Shown here piece after piece: positions 35,813 to 43,190 of a stretch of 64,000 nucleotides of DNA; position 1 is the first letter of the stretch, and each line of letters opens with the position of its first letter. The stretch is from assembly GCA_022842625.1 (NCBI GenBank), contig JALHPG010000007.1, positions 1 to 64,000 of the forward strand, in the 5' to 3' direction. The position numbers and the translations under genes were made by a program. Origin of the DNA: Bacteroidia bacterium (GTDB lineage: Bacteria; Bacteroidota; Bacteroidia; B-17B0; Aurantibacillaceae). The notes under the pieces were generated by a model. That model searched no databases. It was not told where the DNA came from and saw only the letters and a list, made by a program, of their open reading frames with translations.

Positions 35813-36775
35813 CTACTTCTTTTTCTTACTTTGTTTTTTAAAATATTTTTTTAAAGGCCAGGTATGTTTTAATGCTTCAAGATCTTCATTTAAAGTGATG
35901 GCACCTTTGTCAATACTTTTTACACCCTTGTTTAGATTATAGATCAAGTTAGTATCATTTAATAATATACCTGCCGAGCCTTTACCTTGGTTGAGTTTAC
36001 GAACAATATGAGAAATGTCGCCGGTAATAATTGCGGCTGAATCGCTAATGCGTTGTAGTTTTACAACCGTTTGCTTTATGCTTGAAGAAATAATTGTATC
36101 TGTAACAAGTGCGCCTATGGTACCTTTTCCTTTTTTAATTCCATCTGTAATTCCCTTAAGATCGCCTGTAATGTATAGGCCTTGATTGCTCATTAGTTTA
36201 ATATTTACAACTGCTGTTTTTATATTTTCTGCAACAATGGTGTCCATCAATAAATTCCACAAACTATTCTTGCTGTTTATCTTATCTGTAATATTTCTAA
36301 GATTAGTAGAAATTACCTTTATATTTTCGTTAGTTACATCTAGGGTTCTAACCATTTGATCCATTTCAATAGGCTTAAGACTCTGCAGCACATCATTCTC
36401 TTCAATAATGGGGCTTTCGGCATTTACCGAATTTATATTAACTAATTTATTTCCCATTAATCCATCTGTGCCTACACTTGCCAATGCATTTTTTTTAATG
36501 TATTGCTGAGCATTATTCTCAATGATCATGATAACATTTACCGAAGTATCAGTAATAATGTTTACCGATTCAACAGTGCCAACATTAATTCCGGCAAAGC
36601 GCACATTGTTTCCTTTCATTAAGCCATTAACGTCGTTAAATTGTGCGCTAATTTTAAAAGTAGAGCCAAAAAGATTTTGTTTACTGCCAATGATATATAG
36701 AGCAGTAATTAGCAATGTTGTTCCAACAATTACAAATATACCTAGTCGTAAGTTTCTAGAGTCTTGTGCTGCCAT
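35813..36775 (-). CDS. mlaD: MlaD/MCE-family substrate-binding protein
   Basis: A 320-residue protein with one N-terminal transmembrane helix (about 11-28) and an MCE domain (about 38-120: SAQFNDVNGLMKGNNVRFAGINVGTVESV). A long region follows that carries repeated TDTIISSSIKQ- and GKGSAGILLNDT-type helices. MCE proteins bind phospholipids in the periplasm and pass them through the MlaE/MlaF transporter. Here it is third in the operon permease-ATPase-MCE, 5 bases after the ATPase. Confidence 0.88.
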   Translation of the reverse strand: MAAQDSRNLRLGIFVIVGTTLLITALYIIGSKQNLFGSTFKISAQFNDVNGLMKGNNVRFAGINVGTVESVNIITDTSVNVIMIIENNAQQYIKKNALASVGTDGLMGNKLVNINSVNAESPIIEENDVLQSLKPIEMDQMVRTLDVTNENIKVISTNLRNITDKINSKNSLWNLLMDTIVAENIKTAVVNIKLMSNQGLYITGDLKGITDGIKKGKGTIGALVTDTIISSSIKQTVVKLQRISDSAAIITGDISHIVRKLNQGKGSAGILLNDTNLIYNLNKGVKSIDKGAITLNEDLEALKHTWPLKKYFKKQSKKKK

Positions 36776-36780
36776 AATTT

Positions 36781-37557
36781 TTATTCAAAAAAGTGTCTAA
36801 TTTTTGGATCGGTTGAGTTTTTTAATTCGTCGTAAGTACCTTGTGCATAACATTTCCCATCAATAAGCATTACAATTTTTTGCGCAACGATCTTCACACA
36901 ATTTAGATCATGTGAAATAATAATTGCAGAAGTATTGTATTTTTTTGCGAGTTCGTTCATCAAATTACTAATTTCTTTTCCGGTTATTGGATCTAGCCCT
37001 GTTGTTGGCTCATCGTATAAAATAATATCAGGCTTAAGAATTAGCGTTCTGGCAAGCGCTATTCTTTTTTTCATTCCACCCGAAAGTTCGGAAGGCATTT
37101 TATCTATTGTATCGGCCAAACCAACATTGGTTAAAGCCTCCACAATTAAACCATACTCCTGTTCTTTTGTTGTTTTAATAGAATGGCGCCTTAAGGGGAA
37201 TTCTAAATTTTCTCTAACCGTCATAGAATCGTAAAGGGCATTACTCTGAAAAAGAAATCCAACCTTCACTCTAATTTTATCTAGTTCTTCACGATTAAGA
37301 TCAGGAATGTTTTGTCCGAATACTTTTATGGTTCCCTTATCGGGCTTGATCAAACCAATGATACATTTTATTAAAACCGATTTACCGGAACCTGATTTTC
37401 CAAGTACAACAACATTCTCGCCTTGCTTAAGATCAAAACTAAAATCCTTTAATACCTGATTATCCCCAAAAGATTTAAAGACATTCTTAATTTCTATTAC
37501 AGGTTTCTGTTCTGCAACATTATCTTTTACTATATCAATATTTGATTTTTCGATCAT
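36781..37557 (-). CDS. mlaF: MlaF-like ABC transporter ATPase
   Basis: A 258-residue ATPase. Walker A GKSGSGKS, Q-loop FLFQSNALYDSMTV, signature LSGGMKKRIALAR, Walker B IILYDEPTTGLD and H-loop IISHD are all present. The FQSxALxxxxTVxEN segment is typical of the MlaF/Mkl group for lipid transport. Its start overlaps the permease stop by 4 bases (ATGA). Confidence 0.9.
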   Translation of the reverse strand: MIEKSNIDIVKDNVAEQKPVIEIKNVFKSFGDNQVLKDFSFDLKQGENVVVLGKSGSGKSVLIKCIIGLIKPDKGTIKVFGQNIPDLNREELDKIRVKVGFLFQSNALYDSMTVRENLEFPLRRHSIKTTKEQEYGLIVEALTNVGLADTIDKMPSELSGGMKKRIALARTLILKPDIILYDEPTTGLDPITGKEISNLMNELAKKYNTSAIIISHDLNCVKIVAQKIVMLIDGKCYAQGTYDELKNSTDPKIRHFFE

Positions 37558-38321
37558 GTTAAGTTTAAAAGATCGGTTATTTGAACAGCAAGAAGATCCA
37601 ATATAAATACTAAAAGTGAAGAAATTACTACTGCAGAATTTGCCGACTGGCCAACACCTTCGGTTCCTTTATTTGAATAGAAACCTTTGTAGCAGCCAAT
37701 TATACCAATTGCAAATCCAAATAAAAAAGTTTTTGCAATAGATGGAATAATATCGCCGTAGGTAAGAGTATCAAAAACCTGATTCCAATATAGGTCCCAG
37801 CTACAAACGCCACGGATGTTCGTTCCTAAATAACCGCCATAAAGCGAAATAGCATCTGCAAGAACAGCAAGAATTGGTATCATAAAGGTAGTAGCCATAA
37901 CTCTAGTTACTACAAGAAATTTATACGGGTTAGTTCCTGATACATCCATTGCGTCTATTTGTTCGGTTACCTTCATCGACCCTAGCTCTGCACCAATACC
38001 TGAACCAATTTTTCCTGCACAAATAAGCGCGGTAATTACCGGAGCAATTTCACGCACTAAAGAAACAGATACCATTTTAGGCAACCAAGCTTCGGCGCCG
38101 AACTCTACAAGAGTTGGACGAGATTGAATAGTAATTACCAAGCCCATTATAAATGCAGTAATTGCAACTAACGGTAAAGATTTATATCCAATAAAAAAAC
38201 ATTGACGGAGTAACTCGGCAAACTCATACCTAGGTTTAAATGCCTCTACAAAAAATCGGCCGCTAAAACGAGCAATATCGCCTGTTTCGGTTAAAAATTT
38301 TTGTAGAACTGTAGATTTCAT
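37554..38321 (-). CDS. mlaE: MlaE-family lipid ABC transporter permease
   Basis: A 255-residue membrane protein with about five helices. VEFGAEAWLPKMVSVSLVREIAPVITALICAGKIGSGIGAELG contains the MlaE hallmark region, and VTEQIDAMDVSGTNPYKFLVVTRV is the following amphipathic loop. With MlaF and MlaD it forms an inner-membrane lipid transporter for outer-membrane asymmetry. No MlaB or MlaC was seen. It follows the Usp gene at 38341 by 19 bases and may share its transcript. Confidence 0.92.
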   Translation of the reverse strand: MKSTVLQKFLTETGDIARFSGRFFVEAFKPRYEFAELLRQCFFIGYKSLPLVAITAFIMGLVITIQSRPTLVEFGAEAWLPKMVSVSLVREIAPVITALICAGKIGSGIGAELGSMKVTEQIDAMDVSGTNPYKFLVVTRVMATTFMIPILAVLADAISLYGGYLGTNIRGVCSWDLYWNQVFDTLTYGDIIPSIAKTFLFGFAIGIIGCYKGFYSNKGTEGVGQSANSAVVISSLLVFILDLLAVQITDLLNLT

Positions 38322-38340
38322 TTACCTGTTTTAGAATTTA

Positions 38341-39144
38341 CTATTCGTGAATTGAAATTACTGGAACTTTAGCAACAAATGCTACTTTTTTTGTATTTGA
38401 CTCTACAAAGAAATTATAAAAAGCTGAATGTTTTTTACTGATGATAGCTACCAAATCATATTTAGCGGTAGAACAACTCTTTTTTATTCCGGTTTCAATA
38501 TCCTTTGCGTTAATAATTTCTATTGGTAGTTTTTTACTATTTATTGTCATTTTAAAAGTAAGCGGGTGAAAAAGCTCATCTTTAGTTCTTATATGAACAA
38601 GGTCTAATTTCGCTTTAGTTAATTTCAAAAATCTCTCGAATCCGGTAAGTGATGATTTAGCGAGTTTTTCGTTATTATCAACTGCCATTAAAACTGAGGA
38701 CAATTTATGCTTAGTGTATTTTTCGGGTACAATAATTACAGGGCATTCAATTTTACCTGCAATATTTACCCCATGACTTCCGTAAATAAATTTAGATATA
38801 CGATCTTTGGCAGCTAAACCCATTACCATAGCTTCTACCTGATGCTCACTTGCAAAATTTTCTAATTCATAATTAAAACTTCCGCTTGTTACAATTTCAT
38901 TGATCTTTAATTTCGGAAATGATTTTTGGATCTCATTAATTAGTTTATCTGTTTTATTCTCACTAATTTTTCTTTGCGCAGTATAAGAAATTCCATAAAG
39001 TCCCATGTTGGAATGGATAACAGGAGCCTCAAATAAATTAAAAATCGTTAGTTTACATTTAAGTGCGTCTGCTAACATGGCTGCATATTTACATGCATTA
39101 ATTGAAGATGGTGTAAAATCTGTACCTGCAATAATTGTTTTCAT
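38341..39144 (-). CDS. Universal stress protein (tandem Usp)
   Basis: A 267-residue protein with an N-terminal Usp domain (IIAGTDFTPSSINACKYAAMLA) and a degenerate second one (about 150-267). The ATP-binding glycine motif of the first domain is altered (GLAAKDRISKFIYGSHG), so ATP binding is uncertain. It lies downstream of the Usp gene at 39263, with 118 bases between them in which I see no TGAY-N4-RTCA site. Confidence 0.8.
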   Translation of the reverse strand: MKTIIAGTDFTPSSINACKYAAMLADALKCKLTIFNLFEAPVIHSNMGLYGISYTAQRKISENKTDKLINEIQKSFPKLKINEIVTSGSFNYELENFASEHQVEAMVMGLAAKDRISKFIYGSHGVNIAGKIECPVIIVPEKYTKHKLSSVLMAVDNNEKLAKSSLTGFERFLKLTKAKLDLVHIRTKDELFHPLTFKMTINSKKLPIEIINAKDIETGIKKSCSTAKYDLVAIISKKHSAFYNFFVESNTKKVAFVAKVPVISIHE

Positions 39145-39262
39145 AATTTATTTTTTTGAGAGGGTATTAATAAAATAGATTCAAAATATTTTAGTTTTTT
39201 GCAACAAACAAAGTCTTAAACAAGATAATAATTCATCAATTAGCTATTACCAAAATTAAATA

Positions 39263-40087
39263 TTACTCGTGCAGGGCCAACAATGGTACTTTTGTGTGAA
39301 AGGCGATCCGTTTGGTTTCGGGCTCATTAAAAATACTTTTTAAAAGCGAATGCTTGCGAGGGATCATTACTACCATATCCATCTTTTTTTCTCGAACAAA
39401 ATCATTTATCCCATTTACTACATTTTGGTTTTTAGCAAACCAAAAAGTGTGATTAACATCTTCAAGCGCGTGCTCAAGCTTAATGCCTGCAATAGCTTTA
39501 CTCACTGTTGGAAGCTTCTCATCAACAGGCGTAATATTTATAACATTAACATGAGACTTAAAAAGACGAACAATTTCTTTTAATGGATCAAAGATCTTAA
39601 TGTTAGCAATCGCCTCATAATCACAAGCCAATGCAATTTTTTTAATGAGTTTAAATTTCACTTTTCTTTCTATTGCCAAAACCGGACAAGCCGACTTTCT
39701 AATTAGAGAGGTGGTGGTGCTGCCAATAAGTTTTTCGGCCAATTCGCCACTTCCGTGCATTCCCATTACAATCAAATCAATTTTGTTGTTTTTCGCGAAC
39801 TGATTAATTTCATCTACAGGAAATCCATATTTACATTTGCATTCAACAATAATCTTTTTTCCGTGTTTTTTATAAATTGCTTTTTCTATTTTTTTTAAAA
39901 CAGATAAGTTAGACTCCTCAATTTCTTCCATAGGAGGGATTACCATAACATCTGTTGTTACAATAGGCACATAAAATGCATGAAACAAAATAATTTTAGA
40001 CTTAGTTAATTTTGCAAGCTCAACAGCATAATTTATAGCGTTTTTTGAGATGCTTGAAAAATCAGTCGGAACAAGAATTGTTTTCAT
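39263..40087 (-). CDS. Universal stress protein (tandem Usp, ATP-binding)
   Basis: A 274-residue two-domain Usp. The first domain begins ILVPTDFSSISKNAINYAVELA and ends with an intact G-x2-G-x9-G-S/T ATP motif (GMHGSGELAEKLIGST). The second (about 150-274) lacks it. It follows the DoxX-like gene by 35 bases, so it is expected to be expressed from the operator-bearing promoter at 40634-40698. Confidence 0.85.
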   Translation of the reverse strand: MKTILVPTDFSSISKNAINYAVELAKLTKSKIILFHAFYVPIVTTDVMVIPPMEEIEESNLSVLKKIEKAIYKKHGKKIIVECKCKYGFPVDEINQFAKNNKIDLIVMGMHGSGELAEKLIGSTTTSLIRKSACPVLAIERKVKFKLIKKIALACDYEAIANIKIFDPLKEIVRLFKSHVNVINITPVDEKLPTVSKAIAGIKLEHALEDVNHTFWFAKNQNVVNGINDFVREKKMDMVVMIPRKHSLLKSIFNEPETKRIAFHTKVPLLALHE

Positions 40088-40122
40088 GATACTATTTTTT
40101 AGTTTAATAAATGCTAAAACAG

Positions 40123-40548
40123 CTAAGGCTTAAAAATTAAATTATCTAAAGACCACACGTGCCAATCTTGAGGAGTAAGAAGAAGAAGTAAAATCAAAAC
40201 CAATCTAATGAATACATATTTAGAGTCCCACATAGGCGTGTTAAGGCCAAAGCCAATAGCAGCTGTAATAAGGTTTATCCCTAATAGTATTAAAGCAATA
40301 TATTCAAAAAGACCAAATATTAAAAGAAAGCCGCAAAAAAGGGCAGTATACGTGGTAAACCAAGAGGCTAAAACTATTAATAACCTTGGCATTCTTTTTC
40401 CTTCAAACATATTTTGGTATGTTTCGATGACAACACTAACTTTTATGTTAAAAACAGCATCGTAGCCTTGAAAAAAGAAAAGCACGCCTAAAAACACCCT
40501 AGCAATAAATATTGCGGCAATTTCATGATATTGATTAATAATTTCCAT
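40123..40548 (-). CDS. DoxX-like membrane protein
   Basis: A 141-residue protein with four hydrophobic helices. The N-terminal FIARVFLGVLFFFQGYDAVFNI resembles DoxX/TauE-like small quinone-associated membrane proteins, and SLDNLIFKP closes the C-terminus. The exact role is unknown. It heads the transcript with the Usp gene at 39263 and is preceded by two FNR-like operators. Confidence 0.6.
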   Translation of the reverse strand: MEIINQYHEIAAIFIARVFLGVLFFFQGYDAVFNIKVSVVIETYQNMFEGKRMPRLLIVLASWFTTYTALFCGFLLIFGLFEYIALILLGINLITAAIGFGLNTPMWDSKYVFIRLVLILLLLLTPQDWHVWSLDNLIFKP

Positions 40549-40633
40549 TTTAACTTTTATCTCAAATATAACAGTTTTGCACGTAATTTAAAAGCCACGA
40601 ATTAGCCCTAAACTCTGAGAAAAAACCATGAAA

Positions 40634-40698
40634 TAAATATAGAAACGGAACCAATGGCGATTAATGACCCTAATCAGAGCCAAACATGATTGTTATCA
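40634..40698 (-). promoter_or_regulatory. Crp/Fnr-type class II promoter of the DoxX-usp operon
   Basis: Two palindromes: TGACCCTAATCA (40665-40676) and TGATTGTTATCA (40687-40698), with centres 22 bp apart. On the minus strand TATATTTA runs from 40641 to 40634. Its first base is 29.5 bp from the centre of the nearer palindrome. The predicted leader is about 80 bases. The rest of the region between 40549 and 40777 holds nothing I recognise. Confidence 0.8.
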
Positions 40699-40777
40699 TT
40701 GGATTAATGAAAATCTAGGCCTTTTTATGCAATAAGCTATAAATACCATTGCGAATAAAATAGACCTTAGAACTACA

Positions 40778-41845
40778 TTAAAAATATTTTTTAATATAAA
40801 GTTCTAGTTTTTGAATATCCTTAATAGAAATATTACTTCCCTTAATTTCAATCAGGTTTTCGTGTTTAAAATCGCTTAAGGTCCTAATCAAAGATTCTGT
40901 AGCTGTACCAACAATATTTGCAAGATCTTCGCGAGAAATAGAAATACTGAATACATCTTTAGAGTTTTGTTGATATTGTTTTTGCAGCTTAACTAGAGCT
41001 TCTGCCACACGTTTTTTAACGCTGCTATAAGCCATTTTTAGGAGCTGCTCTTCTTTCTCTTGAATTTCGTTAGACAGCAATCTAACAAATCGTTTCATTA
41101 CACCATGGTTATTATTCAATAAAGCATAAAAATCTTCTTTTGGAATTAATACCACGCTGGAGTCTTCAAGGGCTTCAGCGCTTTCATTATAAGGCGTTTC
41201 GTCTAATAGGGCAGTGTAGCCAAAAAAATCTCCTTCTTTCTGAAGTGAAATGATCAATTCTTTGCCGTATTCGTGAGCTCTAAAACTTTTTACTTTACCA
41301 CTTTGCAACAAGAATAAATAATTTGGATTATTCCCTTCGGTATATATTAATTCTTTTTTTTTAAATACTTTTAGCTTTGCCGAATCACTTAAATTTTTTA
41401 ATTCTTGCAGGGATTTGGCTTCATCTAAAAATGTATTAATTCCTGCTTCGTCTCTTGAATATTCACTTTTTAATGCTTCAGATTTTTTTAATCGACTTTC
41501 AACCGCTCTTAATAGTTCAACATCATCAAAAGGTTTTGTGATATAATCATCCGCCCCCATTTCCATTCCTTTTCTAAAATCGCCACGTTCAGATTTTGCC
41601 GTTAAAAATATAAATGGGATCGAAGCTGTTTTAGGATTTTTGCTCAACAAATGTATCACTCCATAACCATCCAAGATCGGCATCATGATATCACAAATTA
41701 TTAAGTCGATATGGTTTGCTGACGCGATTTCAACGCCAACCTTACCATTTTCGGCTTGAATTACTTTATAATTAGCTAATTCGAGAATCTCCGCAGTATT
41801 CTCTCTAACTTCGTGGCTATCTTCAATTAATAATATTGTCTTCAT
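40778..41845 (-). CDS. Receiver-Crp/Fnr fusion transcription regulator
   Basis: A 355-residue two-part regulator. Residues 1-120 form a CheY-like receiver with E8/D9, phosphoacceptor D52, T82 and K104. Residues 150-260 form a cyclic-nucleotide-type sensory fold (IYTEGNNPNYLFLLQSGKVK) and a long dimerisation helix. Residues 275-340 form a Crp-type winged helix-turn-helix (SREDLANIVGTATESLIRTL). E317 and R321 sit where FNR and CRP contact the GA of TGA half-sites. The FNR iron-sulphur cysteines are absent, so the signal probably comes by phosphorylation. It overlaps its kinase gene by 23 bases. Confidence 0.88.
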   Translation of the reverse strand: MKTILLIEDSHEVRENTAEILELANYKVIQAENGKVGVEIASANHIDLIICDIMMPILDGYGVIHLLSKNPKTASIPFIFLTAKSERGDFRKGMEMGADDYITKPFDDVELLRAVESRLKKSEALKSEYSRDEAGINTFLDEAKSLQELKNLSDSAKLKVFKKKELIYTEGNNPNYLFLLQSGKVKSFRAHEYGKELIISLQKEGDFFGYTALLDETPYNESAEALEDSSVVLIPKEDFYALLNNNHGVMKRFVRLLSNEIQEKEEQLLKMAYSSVKKRVAEALVKLQKQYQQNSKDVFSISISREDLANIVGTATESLIRTLSDFKHENLIEIKGSNISIKDIQKLELYIKKYF

Positions 41846-43052
41846 TGTGTGATGGTATTTTTATATAAAAAACTGTTCCTTGATTCAATTCACTCTCAAA
41901 CGTTATCGTTCCGTTAAGCACTTCAATATATTTTGCAACAATATTTAAACCTAAGCCGGTACCCTGAATATTTAATGCGTTTTTAGCTCTAAAAAATCGT
42001 TCAAATAAATTTTTCTGCTCATCAACAGGAATGCCCATTCCATTATCTTTAATAACGAGTTGTAATTCTGAATTTTTTACAACTGTGGTGACCTCTATGA
42101 TCTTATCTTCTGCAGAAAATTTACTTGAATTTGAAACTAAATTAATCACGATGTTCTTTAAAAACTGTTTGTCGCAAACAAAGTCTTGAGCTCCATCATG
42201 AGAATATTTAATTTCCTGTCCGGTTTTTAAAAAATTGCTAAGTTCACTTAGACATTCGTTAACGTATGAGGGAATATTAATTGAACAATAATTTACGCTG
42301 ATCTTTCCTTCTTCTAATTTTCCGGCAGATAAAAAATCATTTAAAATTAAGGTCATATTTGAAACAGCCGATTTAATCCTGTTAACGTGTTTAAACCTCT
42401 TATCTTCATCATCAGTGTTTTTATATTTTCCTATGAGTGCCGCAGAGGATAATATCGTACTTAAAGGCGTTCTAAACTCATGCGAAGCCATAGTAACAAA
42501 TCGCGATTTCATGTCGTTTAATTCTTTTTCTTTTTCGAGAGCAACACTTAGTTCGTCTTTAGAGGCTTCTAACTCATGCAAAGTTTCTTTTAAAATTTTA
42601 GTTCGCTCTTCTACCTTTAATTCAAGTTCGATATTAATGCGTTTTACTTTTTCTTCGGCTAATTTTCTGTCAGAAATATCAATTATAAAAGCTATAACAA
42701 ACAAGTCATTGTTGTTTTTGTAATGAGTTAAACTAATTTCGATTGGCAACTCTTCCCCGTTTTTACGTTTTCCAAATAACTCCAAACCCTTTCCCATAGT
42801 TCTCGGATGAGGATTTTTGTTGTATCCCTCGCGATGTTTTTCATGAGAGGCAGAGTATTTTTTAGGGACCAATACCTCGATTTTTTGACTAATCAATTCA
42901 TCTTTTTCATATCCAAATAATCTTTCGGCACTTGGATTGGCACGGATAATTGAACCGAATTGATCTGCTATAATTATTCCTTCTGTAGCGTACTCGAATA
43001 AAGCTTTTAGGCTTTCCATTTCTGTATCATTATTTTCCCCCAAGGTATTCAT
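41823..43052 (-). CDS. Cytoplasmic PAS histidine kinase, FixL-like
   Basis: A 409-residue kinase without transmembrane segments: a PAS domain (about 14-130), a coiled coil (about 133-185), HisKA with H191 (MASHEFRTPLSTIL), and a HATPase domain with NLVSNSSKFS, DNGMGIP and GTGLGL. In the PAS F-helix region H70 aligns by eye with the haem-ligating histidine of FixL (VLVPKKYSASHEKH), but the FixL distal arginine is replaced. I chose the ATG at 43052. A TTG at 43067 would add five residues. It is the first gene of a two-gene operon. Confidence 0.88.
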   Translation of the reverse strand: MNTLGENNDTEMESLKALFEYATEGIIIADQFGSIIRANPSAERLFGYEKDELISQKIEVLVPKKYSASHEKHREGYNKNPHPRTMGKGLELFGKRKNGEELPIEISLTHYKNNNDLFVIAFIIDISDRKLAEEKVKRINIELELKVEERTKILKETLHELEASKDELSVALEKEKELNDMKSRFVTMASHEFRTPLSTILSSAALIGKYKNTDDEDKRFKHVNRIKSAVSNMTLILNDFLSAGKLEEGKISVNYCSINIPSYVNECLSELSNFLKTGQEIKYSHDGAQDFVCDKQFLKNIVINLVSNSSKFSAEDKIIEVTTVVKNSELQLVIKDNGMGIPVDEQKNLFERFFRAKNALNIQGTGLGLNIVAKYIEVLNGTITFESELNQGTVFYIKIPSHNEDNIIN

Positions 43053-43071
43053 TTTTTTTTGAAACAACCAA

Positions 43072-43113
43072 CAAAGGTCTAAATCGAAAAATTAAAAAAA
43101 ATGACATAAGTCA
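43072..43113 (-). promoter_or_regulatory. Crp/Fnr-type operator before the kinase-regulator operon
   Basis: TGACATAAGTCA (43102-43113), the same 12 bases found before ccoS at 50674. On the minus strand GACCTTTG (43079 to 43072) is a one-mismatch -7 element 28.5 bp from the operator centre, one base short of the spacing in the other promoters. This suggests autoregulation but is a weaker match. Confidence 0.55.
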
Positions 43114-43150
43114 GTTTTTGAAAATTAATTTTATCGAATGTGAAAATTAG

Positions 43151-43176
43151 GATGTTTTTTTATTAAAAAAAACATC
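43151..43176 (-). terminator. Hairpin after the P-type ATPase gene
   Basis: A perfect 11-bp inverted repeat, GATGTTTTTTT (43151-43161) and AAAAAAACATC (43166-43176), with a 4-base loop. It begins 14 bases past the stop codon of the ATPase gene. The stem is nearly all A-T, so its strength is uncertain. Confidence 0.45.
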
Positions 43177-43190
43177 TATTAATTGGATGG

